This document shows, in pieces, positions 1-6,597 of a stretch of 14,259 nt of DNA (positions are counted from its first letter, which is position 1; each line of letters begins with the position of its first letter). The position numbers and the translations under genes were made by a program. Source of the stretch: JAFGFG01 sp964442905 (GTDB lineage: Archaea; Aenigmatarchaeota; Aenigmatarchaeia; QMZP01; JAFGSV01); assembly GCA_964442905.1 (NCBI GenBank), contig CAYUBD010000025.1, positions 1 through 14,259 of the forward strand, written 5' to 3'. A model generated the notes under the pieces. That model made no database searches. It worked only from the letters and a program-made list of their open reading frames with translations, and had not been told where the DNA came from.

Positions 1-55
1 CGACAAAACCGAATAATGCGTCATTTTCGCTTACAACTTTTCCCCATCTTGGCAT
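1..55 (-). CDS. Possible N-terminus of an unidentified protein, cut by the window edge
   Basis: A minus-strand reading frame from an ATG at 55 stays open to the window edge and begins MPRWGKVVSENDALFGFV. It lies just downstream of, and in the same direction as, the DUF357 gene. A T/A-rich stretch about 25 bases before the ATG could be the TATA box of a leaderless transcript, and no ribosome binding site is visible. The same frame is also open upstream into the end of the DUF357 gene, so the real start is uncertain. Only 18 codons are visible and no family can be named. The peptide looks like real coding sequence, but it is too short to prove. Confidence 0.35.
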   Translation of the reverse strand, partial: MPRWGKVVSENDALFGFV

Positions 56-84
56 GATTGTCTTTTGGCGGGAGTCATTAAAAA

Positions 85-357
85 CTATTTCCTCAGCTTT
101 TTGATGTTCACGAACTCCTGTGCCAGGAATTCAAGCTCCTTCCCTATCTCAAGCCATGACCATGCCCATATAATCGCTTCAAATGACCTCACGAGGTCGC
201 CGTTCTTCAGGAAGTGAGCCGAGTCGCTGACGTATGCCCGTATGTTTGTGAGAAACTCCTTCCCCTTTGTCCCGTACGTCTCTATGTTCTCGAGCTCTTC
301 CTCCATCTTTTTGGTCCATTTCTCTATTTCTTGGCCGAGAACCTCTTCAACCTTCAT
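85..357 (-). CDS. DUF357 family archaeal protein
   Basis: A soluble, mostly helical protein of about 90 residues. The central segment, with AYVSDSAHFLKNGDLVRSFE followed by an alternating Ala/Trp stretch (AIIWAWSWLEIG), matches my recollection of DUF357, a small archaeal family of unknown biochemical function. The N-terminal part is a charged helix rich in Glu and Lys. I chose the ATG at 357 rather than the in-frame GTG at 366, because that GTG is part of an AAGGTGA ribosome binding site ending six bases before the ATG. The gene is divergent from the small membrane protein at 396, and their control region is under 40 bases long. Family assignment is fairly sure; no role can be inferred. Confidence 0.82.
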   Translation of the reverse strand: MKVEEVLGQEIEKWTKKMEEELENIETYGTKGKEFLTNIRAYVSDSAHFLKNGDLVRSFEAIIWAWSWLEIGKELEFLAQEFVNIKKLRK

Positions 358-362
358 TTTTT

Positions 363-369
363 TCACCTT
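363..369 (-). promoter_or_regulatory. Ribosome binding site of the DUF357 gene
   Basis: Read on the minus strand this is AAGGTGA, six bases before the ATG at 357. It matches the archaeal GGTGA consensus and decides the start codon, since the alternative GTG at 366 lies inside it. Confidence 0.65.
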
Positions 370-378
370 TTAAATTAA
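368..378 (+). promoter_or_regulatory. TATA-like box for the small membrane protein gene
   Basis: TTTTAAATTAA lies 18 to 28 bases before the ATG at 396, and no ribosome binding site stands between them. This is the spacing expected of an archaeal TATA box driving a leaderless transcript that starts at or next to the ATG. Confidence 0.5.
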
Positions 379-395
379 TGAAACAAAGATAAAAT

Positions 396-773
396 ATGTT
401 TGGATTCGATGGCCTGTTTACGGGAATGATACAGGAACCTACGCTCATTCTGTTCTTCGGCCTGTTCTTCCTGTTCATTCTGTTGGCATACAAGGTTGTG
501 AAGCTCCTTGTGAGGGCACTGATAGTGACTGTCCTTGCGGGTTTTTTCCCTGTATTTGCAAACATGGTCCTGGGCATGTCGATACCCATAACGCTGGACA
601 ACATAATATGGTTCGCAATGACCGGCGCAGAGATATTCTTCGTTTATCATATTCTGGTCAGCATGGGACAGCTGGGGGAAATACTCATGAAGCCGTTCAG
701 TCGTAAGAAGGTCAAAACGGTTGAGAAAGTAATAATAATGGAGAAGAATAATGATAAACATGAGAAAAAATAA
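396..773 (+). CDS. Small conserved-looking membrane protein, unknown function
   Basis: A 125-residue protein with about three hydrophobic segments: residues 14-35, 37-60 and 66-92. It ends in a basic, charged cytoplasmic-looking tail (KPFSRKKVKTVEKV). A helix-turn segment in the middle (FFPVFANMVLGMSIPITLDN) joins the second and third hydrophobic stretches. I do not recognise a named family, though similar tiny three-helix proteins seem familiar from DPANN-type archaea. The ATG at 396 is well placed behind a TATA-like box with no leader. Its last 23 bases overlap the next gene, so the two are probably co-transcribed and translationally coupled. Confidence 0.75.
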   Translation: MFGFDGLFTGMIQEPTLILFFGLFFLFILLAYKVVKLLVRALIVTVLAGFFPVFANMVLGMSIPITLDNIIWFAMTGAEIFFVYHILVSMGQLGEILMKPFSRKKVKTVEKVIIMEKNNDKHEKK

Positions 774-1104
774 TGCTAAGCCCAAAAAGGTCGTGAAGAC
801 GCCGAAGATGGTCGTGACTGAGAGTCCTGATTACAACGTTACTTATGCCAGCGGTGTTTTTGGCGGGCTCGATCCCAACGACGGGAGGATGATATTCTTT
901 CTGGACAGGCTCAGGCCAAAGATGAAGAAGGGCGGCAAAGGTTCAATGGAACTTGACAGGATAGACAGGGAGCTTCAGGTCGAAGTGCATATGTCTCCGG
1001 CACAGTTCATCTCCGCAGCGAAATGGATGAATGATCATGCTCAGAAGTTCCGTAAGAATGTCAAGACAAAGAAGAAAGAGTCAGCAACGTCCTACATAGG
1101 CTAG
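751..1104 (+). CDS. DUF3467-like small protein
   Basis: A 117-residue soluble protein. After a Lys-rich N-terminus comes YNVTYASGVFGGLDP, then an acidic/basic middle (ELDRIDRELQVEVHMSP), then FISAAKWMNDHAQKF and a basic tail. The pattern of a Tyr/Asn-rich strand followed by 'hMSP..h......h..h' recalls DUF3467, whose function is unknown; I infer this from pattern only. The start at 751 has GGAG at 740-743, seven bases upstream, which favours it over the in-frame ATG at 760. It overlaps the preceding membrane-protein gene by 23 bases. It ends two bases before the convergent dph2 gene. Confidence 0.7.
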   Translation: MINMRKNNAKPKKVVKTPKMVVTESPDYNVTYASGVFGGLDPNDGRMIFFLDRLRPKMKKGGKGSMELDRIDRELQVEVHMSPAQFISAAKWMNDHAQKFRKNVKTKKKESATSYIG

Positions 1105-1105
1105 A

Positions 1106-2050
1106 TTACAGCTGCCCGATGTCTTCGGGGTTCAATACAGGTATTCTGAACATTTCCTGGTCTTCATATATCCTCGGACAGGCCGTGTTGACCAGCACTT
1201 CTATGCCCATTCCAAGGATCTTCTCAGGAGTGAGCATGTCTGCAGATATCAGGAATGCATCTTTTCCCTTCTTCAAGAGTGCTTTCTTCAGTTCTTCTGC
1301 CATCTTCATGCTGTTCTGGCCGGGCTTCGTTGATACATATATTCCGAACCTCTGCATGCCGCGGACCTTCTCTATCCTCAGTTGCCTCTTAATGTCTTCT
1401 TTCTTCATATCAATCACAACTTCGCTGAATTTCCCGTTCTCGGCATCAACGGAGAAGACCGGTTTATTGATTTTTTCCACAAGTCCTGCGAGGTGGAAAG
1501 TGCCTGAACCTATGAATATGAAGCAGTCCACGTTCTCTTCTATGACCCTGGCACTCGAATAGTTGCATCCCAGCACCTGGCCGTCACGCACGCCACTGCC
1601 TTTCCCGATGAGCACTCTCTTGCCCGAACTCTCAAGGAATTTCCTGATATTATCAAGAGAACCGAGATGCTGAGCTGTTGCTAAAAGCCCTATGCTGCGG
1701 CAGCTCATCTCTTTCATGTGCTTTCTAAGCAGTTTGACCGGGTCAAAATCAGAGGTCCATTCCTCATATACCACTGGAAGAACCGAGCTCAGGCCGAAAT
1801 CCGTATGCCCTATGTGCAGAAGCGCATCGCACCCGAGTCTCCTTGCTTCGTGGTCCCGGAGGTCGCATGCACCGAAACACGGCTCCACGCTGGTGACTGT
1901 CTCGAATCCATTCTTCTCCAGCAAACCGCTGATATTCAAAGCCTTTGTCTTGAGTCCCTCAGGTATCTGTATGAAGATTTTCCTGGCATTAAACTTCTTC
2001 AGTTTTCCCAGTGTTTTTTCGCTGAGCATGCTCTTGTTATATACATCCAT
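1106..2050 (-). CDS. dph2: 2-(3-amino-3-carboxypropyl)histidine synthase (diphthamide enzyme Dph2)
   Basis: This is the archaeal Dph2, an unusual radical-SAM-like enzyme that moves the 3-amino-3-carboxypropyl group of S-adenosylmethionine onto a histidine of elongation factor 2, the first step of diphthamide synthesis in the cytoplasm. Three cysteines, one per domain, sit where the family holds its 4Fe-4S cluster: Cys62 in PCFGACDL, Cys162 in LGCNYSSA and Cys291 in NTACPRI. At 314 residues it is somewhat shorter than most archaeal homologues but complete, with the GHTDFG segment after the first ligand and the IFIGSGTFH strand in the third quarter. It lies 18 bases downstream of the nucleotidyltransferase-like gene and is probably co-transcribed with it. 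No ribosome binding site is evident. Its presence supports an archaeal host. Confidence 0.95.
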   Translation of the reverse strand: MDVYNKSMLSEKTLGKLKKFNARKIFIQIPEGLKTKALNISGLLEKNGFETVTSVEPCFGACDLRDHEARRLGCDALLHIGHTDFGLSSVLPVVYEEWTSDFDPVKLLRKHMKEMSCRSIGLLATAQHLGSLDNIRKFLESSGKRVLIGKGSGVRDGQVLGCNYSSARVIEENVDCFIFIGSGTFHLAGLVEKINKPVFSVDAENGKFSEVVIDMKKEDIKRQLRIEKVRGMQRFGIYVSTKPGQNSMKMAEELKKALLKKGKDAFLISADMLTPEKILGMGIEVLVNTACPRIYEDQEMFRIPVLNPEDIGQL

Positions 2051-2068
2051 CTTAAATTAGAATCGGAG

Positions 2069-2773
2069 TCAATAATTCACGCACGCGAGCATCCCGCCGA
2101 GTTCTTCTGCCTTGCGAAGGGCGTATGTCCTGTCGTCCGGAGGTACACTGTCGGATGTTCTGATGAACGTCTCGATGCATCCGTATTTTTTATCTATTTT
2201 ACAGGCAGGACACACATGCTCTCTGACGCCTGCTGCAATTGCGTCATTGTCGATTTCCAAATTGCATTTGCTGGCGGCGACCGCGAATGAGTAATAATCC
2301 AGAGCGTCCTTCCCGTAGAAATGCCCCTTCATGGCGCCTCTCCGGAATTTCATTATCACTGCCCTCTCCGGGCTGACGTGATTGACCGTGCCGTACTCCG
2401 TTTCCTTCCTTATTGTGTCTTCTAAAACGAACTGGGTGGAAAGTCCCCTTATGTCACCGTAAAATGCCGCGCATGGTATGCCTTCGCGAAAGAATGCAAA
2501 GCAGTCCGCCTCTTCAAGGAATGATATACCATCTATGGATGCGAGACCATCGTCATCGACGACGAAGTCCAGCTCGCTGCTCCTTGACCTGTATTTTCTT
2601 CCCCCGCTTATCGAAGGGAGCGTTATCTGTCCTCCTATGAGCACTATGTGGCCGTCATTGTACATGCATATCTCTGAGGATGTTCTGACAAGCTGCTCTT
2701 CTGTGAACGAGTTGTCCTTCGGCTTCGGTGGAACGTCCTCCACCGATATTGTCGGGGCTCCGTTCGTTTTCAT
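2069..2773 (-). CDS. Nucleotidyltransferase-like protein (AbiEii/MNT type fold)
   Basis: A 234-residue protein. Residues 43-73 read HIVLIGGQ, then a Ser/Arg-rich loop and SSELDFVV, resembling the Gly-Gly and Asp-x-Asp-like active site of minimal nucleotidyltransferases. Residues 138-164 (AVIMKFRRG...GKDALDYYSF) match the helix with conserved Lys and Asp seen in AbiEii-type proteins. The usual second Asp of the active site is not clear (ELDF rather than DxD), so activity is uncertain. A CPAC...C cluster (188-199) could bind zinc. No AbiEi-like antitoxin partner is next to it. The gene lies upstream of dph2, 18 bases away, and faces the HMG-CoA reductase gene across a 99-base control region. 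The fold is inferred; substrate and role are unknown. Confidence 0.6.
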   Translation of the reverse strand: MKTNGAPTISVEDVPPKPKDNSFTEEQLVRTSSEICMYNDGHIVLIGGQITLPSISGGRKYRSRSSELDFVVDDDGLASIDGISFLEEADCFAFFREGIPCAAFYGDIRGLSTQFVLEDTIRKETEYGTVNHVSPERAVIMKFRRGAMKGHFYGKDALDYYSFAVAASKCNLEIDNDAIAAGVREHVCPACKIDKKYGCIETFIRTSDSVPPDDRTYALRKAEELGGMLACVNY

Positions 2774-2793
2774 AACGTCTTTTTAAAAAGAAC

Positions 2794-2801
2794 ATTTTTA
2801 A
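2794..2801 (-). promoter_or_regulatory. TATA-like box for the nucleotidyltransferase-dph2 pair
   Basis: On the minus strand this reads TTAAAAAT, 21 to 28 bases before the ATG at 2773. No ribosome binding site lies between, so a leaderless transcript is likely. Confidence 0.45.
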
Positions 2802-2838
2802 GGTGATGGTTCGCTGATAGACGTTGATGAGCATGTGC

Positions 2839-2847
2839 ATTTAAAAA
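2839..2847 (+). promoter_or_regulatory. TATA-like box for the HMG-CoA reductase gene
   Basis: ATTTAAAAA lies 26 to 34 bases before the ATG at 2873. It implies transcription starting within a few bases of the start codon. No GGTG-type site precedes the ATG, which fits a leaderless or near-leaderless message. Confidence 0.55.
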
Positions 2848-2872
2848 CCAGACTCCGACATACTGTAAGAAT

Positions 2873-4162
2873 ATGGTAAATGGCAACGGCAAGCCGCTGA
2901 AGTCGAAGGTGTCAGGATTCCACGAGCTGAACGCCGATGAGAAGCTTGAACTCATAAAGAAGTTCTCAGACCTCACGGACGAGGAGCAGGAGCTTCTCAG
3001 GAAGACAGGTGCCCTGGACATCAATAAAGCGGAGATGATGATAGAGAACGTCATAGGCACTACAGAATACCCCATAGGCATAGCCACGAACTTCCTGATA
3101 AACGGCAGGGATTACCTGATTCCGATGGCGCTTGAGGAACCGAGTGTTGTCGCTGCTTCTTCATACTCTGCAAAGCTCGCAAGGCCAATGGGTGGTTTCG
3201 TTGCGGATGCTGACGAGCCTATCATGATAGGCCAGATACAGCTTGTCGGCATAAAGGACCTCAGGGAAGCCAAGAAGAACATACTGCTCAAGAAAGAGGA
3301 GATTTTCGATGTCGCGAACAAGTGCGATTCCATCCTTGTGAAGTTCGGTGGTGGTGTAAGGGATATCGAGGTCCGTGAATTTGAGACTTCAAGAGGGAAC
3401 ATGATTGTCGTTCATCTTCTGGTTGACGTAAGGGACGCCATGGGCGCAAACGCCGTGAACACCATGTGCGAAACTGTTGCCCCGCTTCTTGAAGAAGCTA
3501 CAGGCGGAAAAAAGAGATTGAGGATAATCTCAAATCTGGCGGACAGGAGGCTCGCACGCTCAAAGGCTGTCTGGAATAAGGACGATCTCGGAGAGGAAAC
3601 CATAGAAAAGATTCTTGATGCTTATGAACTTGCAGTCAATGACCAGTACAGATGCACCACTCACAACAAGGGCGCCATGAACGGTATAGACGCTGTCGTT
3701 CTCGCGACTGCCAACGATTTCAGGGCAGTTGAAGCAGGCGCACACTCATACGCTGCCAGGGACGGCAAATACAGGCCGCTTACGAAGTATTACAAGGACG
3801 AAGAAGGCAACCTGGTCGGTGAGATCGAACTGCCGCTCGCGCTTGGCCTCGTGGGCGGTGCTACCAAGACGCATCCCATAGCAAAGATAGCCGTGAAAAT
3901 ACTGGGCGTCAGAAGCACCAAGGAGCTGGCTCAGGTAGTTGCTTCCGTAGGGCTCGCACAGAACTTCGCCGCGCTGAGGGCGCTGGCCACCGAAGGCATC
4001 CAGAAAGGGCATATGAGGCTGCACGCGAGGAACATAGCCGTGATAGGAGGCGCAGAGACCAGGGAAGAGATAGACGCAGTGGTCAGGAAGATGGTCGAGG
4101 AAAAGGCTATCAATGCCAGCAGGGCCAAGGAAATACTGGAAGGGATGAGGAAGCGGTCCTAA
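2873..4162 (+). CDS. hmgA: Hydroxymethylglutaryl-CoA reductase, class II
   Basis: It reduces 3-hydroxy-3-methylglutaryl-CoA to mevalonate (the class II Pseudomonas form oxidises mevalonate), which in archaea feeds isoprenoid lipid synthesis. At 429 residues, and with no N-terminal membrane region, it matches the class II enzyme in length. Catalytic residues are visible: Glu89 in MALEEPSVVA, Lys266 in THNKGAMNG, Asp282 in TANDFRAVEAG and His380 in QKGHMRLHARNIA. The cofactor segment DAMGANAVNT is at 188-197. The EEPSV and ENVIGTTEYPIG motifs are class II rather than class I. The class II gene is often named mvaA. It has its own promoter and its stop codon overlaps that of the convergent carbamoyltransferase by four bases. 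Given the archaeal setting, a biosynthetic role is inferred. Confidence 0.96.
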   Translation: MVNGNGKPLKSKVSGFHELNADEKLELIKKFSDLTDEEQELLRKTGALDINKAEMMIENVIGTTEYPIGIATNFLINGRDYLIPMALEEPSVVAASSYSAKLARPMGGFVADADEPIMIGQIQLVGIKDLREAKKNILLKKEEIFDVANKCDSILVKFGGGVRDIEVREFETSRGNMIVVHLLVDVRDAMGANAVNTMCETVAPLLEEATGGKKRLRIISNLADRRLARSKAVWNKDDLGEETIEKILDAYELAVNDQYRCTTHNKGAMNGIDAVVLATANDFRAVEAGAHSYAARDGKYRPLTKYYKDEEGNLVGEIELPLALGLVGGATKTHPIAKIAVKILGVRSTKELAQVVASVGLAQNFAALRALATEGIQKGHMRLHARNIAVIGGAETREEIDAVVRKMVEEKAINASRAKEILEGMRKRS

Positions 4163-5925
4163 TCCCCATCCCTGCTATATTTCTCACTGTCCCATTCCTC
4201 TCTTCTGTTGTCCTCTCTTCTTATCAGAAATCTGTCAATGACCAGATAGTCTATGCCCGTGCCCATCATGCACCTGTAGGCGTCGTAAGGCGACATCACG
4301 ATGGGCTCGCCTCGTATGTTGAACGACGTGTTTATCAGGACTGGTGTCCCGGTAAGCCTTCCGAACTCCTTTATCAGTTTATAGTAAAGCGGATTTTGTT
4401 CCTTTCTGAGGGTCTGGAGCCTTCCCGTTCCGTCGGCGTGGACGACGGCTGGTATCTCACCCTTCCTGCTGCTTTTCATGGGGTATACCATCAGCATGAA
4501 ATCCGCAGGCGCTGGCAGCGGCCTGTCGCACTCGAAATATCTGTACGCATCGTCTGCGCACACGGCAGGCGCGAACGGTCTGAACTTCTCCCTGTGTTTT
4601 ACCTTGAGATTCAGTATGTCCTGCATCCCTGGGTTCTTCGGATTGGCCAGTATGCTCCTGTTGCCCAAGGCCCTCGGCCCCCATTCCATTCTGCCCTGGA
4701 ACCAGCCGACGACTTTGTCTTCCGCTATGAGCCTTGCCGTCTTTTTAAGCAGCTCGCTCTCTGTCCTGAATTCCGTGTATTTTATGGAATTGCCATCGAG
4801 GAATTTCTTTATCTCCTCCATTGAATACCCGGGTCCCAGATATGCGCTCTCCATCACATAGCTCCTTTTCTTCCCGAGAATCGTGTTGTAGAGATAGAGC
4901 GCCGCGCCCACGCTGGTCCCGGCGTCGCCGGCGGCGGGCTGTATGAAGATGCGCCTGAATCCCGTCCCTTTCAGAATCTTGCCATTCACCACGGAGTTCA
5001 GCGCAACCCCTCCAGCCAGGCAGACGCCCTCCAGTCCAGTGGTTTTTCGGAGATGTCCAAGAAGATGCAAAACGACGTCCTCCGTCACCATCTGCACGGC
5101 CGCCGCGATGTCCTTGTGCCTCGGCGTGATGCTCTCACCGGGCTTTCTCGGCGAGCCGAAATCCCTGACGAACTTCCCGGAGAACATCCTCATCCTGCCC
5201 ACGTAGTCGAAGTAATCCATGTTCAGCGCGAAGCTGCCGTCATCCTTCATGTCTATCACATCGCTGACCATCTTCCTGTAATGGTCGTTCGTCTTTCTGT
5301 CGTTGTTCCCGTAGGCGGACAGGCCCATGACCTTGTACTCGGAGTTGTTGACCTTGAACCCGAGATAAGCAGTCACCGCGCTGTAAAGAAGCCCCAGCGA
5401 GTGAGGGAAGGTTATATGCTTCTCCAGCGTTATGTCATTTCCTTTTGCGTGGCCAAGCACGGTTGTCGTGTACTCGCCGACGCCGTCTATGGTGAGCAGC
5501 GCCGCCTCCCTGAAAGGGCTCGCCAGAAAGGAGGACGCGGCATGGCACATGTGGTGGTCTATGAAGAAGACTTCGCCCCTGTACCTAAGCTTCTTTCTGA
5601 GAATCCTCGGCATTCTCAGCTTTTCGTTCAGCCACGAAGGCATTGAGCCGCAGAACATCCTCCAGCTCCACGGGAAGCTTTCAAGGTGCTGGTAAAGCAC
5701 CCTCTCGAACTTCCGGAAGGGCTTCTCGTAGAATGCCACGTAATCGACGTCATCAATCGTTATGCCGGCGCTTTCCATGCACCATTTCGAGGCATTCAGG
5801 GGGAACGACGTGTCGTGCTTGACCCTCGTGAACCTTTCCTCCTGCGCGGCCGCTATGACCTTCCCCTCTTTCAGCAGGCACGCGGAACTGTCGTGGTAGA
5901 AGCATGACAGACCGAGTATGTACAT
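4159..5925 (-). CDS. NodU/TobZ/CmcH-family carbamoyltransferase
   Basis: It should transfer a carbamoyl group from carbamoyl phosphate, through a carbamoyl-adenylate made with ATP, to a hydroxyl of a sugar or similar acceptor. The N-terminal Kae1-like domain carries the metal site of this family: His124 and His128 in IDHHMCHAASS, Asp147 in LTIDGVGEY and Asp334 in QPAAGDAGTSVG. The C-terminal YrdC/Sua5-like domain shows GWFQGRMEWGPRALGNRSI (408-426) and INTSFNIRGEPI. At 588 residues it is full length. The start at 5925 follows a strong AGGTGGTG site that overlaps the end of the preceding gene, showing translational coupling in the module at 4159-7803. Neighbours suggest its acceptor is a surface or secreted glycan or lipid; the acceptor is unknown. 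Its coding sequence looks richer in G and C than the SGNH gene of the same module. Confidence 0.95.
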   Translation of the reverse strand: MYILGLSCFYHDSSACLLKEGKVIAAAQEERFTRVKHDTSFPLNASKWCMESAGITIDDVDYVAFYEKPFRKFERVLYQHLESFPWSWRMFCGSMPSWLNEKLRMPRILRKKLRYRGEVFFIDHHMCHAASSFLASPFREAALLTIDGVGEYTTTVLGHAKGNDITLEKHITFPHSLGLLYSAVTAYLGFKVNNSEYKVMGLSAYGNNDRKTNDHYRKMVSDVIDMKDDGSFALNMDYFDYVGRMRMFSGKFVRDFGSPRKPGESITPRHKDIAAAVQMVTEDVVLHLLGHLRKTTGLEGVCLAGGVALNSVVNGKILKGTGFRRIFIQPAAGDAGTSVGAALYLYNTILGKKRSYVMESAYLGPGYSMEEIKKFLDGNSIKYTEFRTESELLKKTARLIAEDKVVGWFQGRMEWGPRALGNRSILANPKNPGMQDILNLKVKHREKFRPFAPAVCADDAYRYFECDRPLPAPADFMLMVYPMKSSRKGEIPAVVHADGTGRLQTLRKEQNPLYYKLIKEFGRLTGTPVLINTSFNIRGEPIVMSPYDAYRCMMGTGIDYLVIDRFLIRREDNRREEWDSEKYSRDGD

Positions 5926-5927
5926 AA

Positions 5928-5935
5928 CACCACCT
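5928..5935 (-). promoter_or_regulatory. Ribosome binding site of the carbamoyltransferase gene
   Basis: On the minus strand AGGTGGTG lies two bases before the ATG at 5925, with its GGTG core about five bases away. It partly overlaps the stop codon of the preceding small gene, which points to coupled translation. Confidence 0.65.
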
Positions 5936-6182
5936 AGAACTGCCTGTAATACGAGTCCTTCTCCTTTCTCTTCACGTCGCTCTCCATGAAATACGACGGC
6001 TTCACCGGGGGTTCGATCTCGAGGAAATGCTTCCTCTTCAGGCGCGCTGCGAGAACCGTAGCCCCCACTCCAAGGAAATATACTATTGAAAGTATGATAT
6101 AGTTGAATGTTGCGCTTACTACTCTGCCGAAATCGCCAAATCCTTCCGAGAATCCGCTGAAGAAATGCCTAGTTTTTGACAT
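5934..6182 (-). CDS. SxtJ-like small membrane protein, C-terminal half
   Basis: An 82-residue protein with one hydrophobic helix (about residues 26-46, FNYIILSIVYFLGVGATVLA), followed by ARLKRKHFLEIEP, then SYF and a final SYYRQF. The order 'helix, L..RL..K.FLE..P, SYW/F, YRQF' is that of the C-terminal half of SxtJ-type membrane proteins, which in bacteria sit beside NodU-like carbamoyltransferases. The ATG at 6182 is preferred to the TTG at 6185, because GAGGTGG precedes it by four bases. The gene overlaps the upstream small membrane gene by 14 bases and ends eight bases before the carbamoyltransferase start. I infer that it works with the upstream gene as a two-part SxtJ; no biochemical role is established. 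Confidence 0.75.
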   Translation of the reverse strand: MSKTRHFFSGFSEGFGDFGRVVSATFNYIILSIVYFLGVGATVLAARLKRKHFLEIEPPVKPSYFMESDVKRKEKDSYYRQF

Positions 6183-6378
6183 CAATCCACCTCAGCGTTT
6201 TAAGAGTGACGTAAATTAGCAGCACGAATGTTATGAAAATCTCATATGTAACATATAACGGCATCTTTCCGGTCAAGGATAGCATGAAGAAAAATACTGT
6301 GAAGAACGCAACGACTCCAGTAAGAAATCCTGTTTCCTTTCCCAACATCCAGAAGCTGTCTTTGGGGTCGAAGTCCAT
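6169..6378 (-). CDS. Small two-helix membrane protein, candidate N-terminal half of SxtJ
   Basis: A 69-residue protein with a short acidic N-terminus (MDFDPKDSFWML) and two hydrophobic helices, roughly residues 19-36 and 44-61. Its order in the operon, length and helix count fit the missing first half of an SxtJ protein, whose second half is encoded immediately downstream with a 14-base overlap. I see no diagnostic motif in this half, so the link is by topology and position only. The ATG at 6378 has no ribosome binding site; T/A-rich sequence upstream (TTTTAAGATTATA on the minus strand) might act as an internal promoter. It lies 33 bases downstream of the DUF5989-like gene. Confidence 0.65.
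   Translation of the reverse strand: MDFDPKDSFWMLGKETGFLTGVVAFFTVFFFMLSLTGKMPLYVTYEIFITFVLLIYVTLKTLRWIDVKN
6187..6193 (-). promoter_or_regulatory. Ribosome binding site of the SxtJ C-half gene
   Basis: GAGGTGG on the minus strand, inside the end of the upstream gene and four bases before the ATG at 6182. It shows that the downstream half is initiated independently and is not a frameshift remnant. Confidence 0.65.
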
Positions 6379-6411
6379 GATAGAATAAGGCCTATAATCT
6401 TAAAATTGTTG

Positions 6412-6573
6412 TCAGATGAACGCGTATACGAACGGGGAGACCGTGCTGGCCTGAGAAAGTATGATCAGCACGCTTACTGCAAGGAGCATGAGCACTATGG
6501 GTACCAGCCAGTATGCCTTCCTCGCCTTTATGAAGTCCCATGTTTCCCTGATAAGCGGCCTGTTCTTTCCCAT
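6412..6573 (-). CDS. DUF5989-like membrane microprotein
   Basis: A 53-residue open frame from ATG at 6573 to TGA at 6412. It begins MGKNRPLIRETWDFIKARKA, continues into one hydrophobic helix (YWLVPIVLMLLAVSVLIIL, residues 21-39), and ends SQASTVSPFVYAFI. This order (a short amphipathic helix ending in basic residues and a Trp, Pro at the start of the membrane helix, a small-residue turn, and a Pro-Phe-x-Tyr end) is that of DUF5989, a tiny membrane protein that in bacteria accompanies SxtJ and carbamoyltransferase genes. It is easily lost to length cut-offs. It lies 24 bases downstream of the SGNH gene and 33 upstream of the two-helix gene. Function is unknown; a subunit or tether of a membrane complex is an inference. 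Confidence 0.85.
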   Translation of the reverse strand: MGKNRPLIRETWDFIKARKAYWLVPIVLMLLAVSVLIILSQASTVSPFVYAFI

Positions 6574-6597
6574 ATACTCAAAGGTTAATGAGAGGTA

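Noticed and set aside
1718..2290. A 190-codon plus-strand frame across the dph2 start and the end of the nucleotidyltransferase gene
   Set aside because: It spans two well-supported minus-strand genes, has no recognisable domain and no promoter-like signal.
2069..2773. A complete AbiE toxin-antitoxin defence system
   Set aside because: Only the nucleotidyltransferase-like part is present; the neighbours are dph2 and HMG-CoA reductase, with no antitoxin-like gene.
4159..4162. A frameshift or misassembly at the overlap of HMG-CoA reductase and carbamoyltransferase stops
   Set aside because: Both proteins are of normal length and end naturally; overlapping convergent stops (CTAA) are common in compact genomes.
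5053..5646. A 197-codon open frame on the plus strand inside the carbamoyltransferase gene
   Set aside because: It is antisense to a gene with every family motif; its translation is rich in Arg, His and Val with no domain, as expected of the complement of a G/C-rich gene.
6406..6588. A 60-codon plus-strand frame in the apparent gap between the SGNH and two-helix membrane genes
   Set aside because: The minus strand of the same stretch encodes the DUF5989-like microprotein, which fits both family and operon; the plus-strand product matches nothing.
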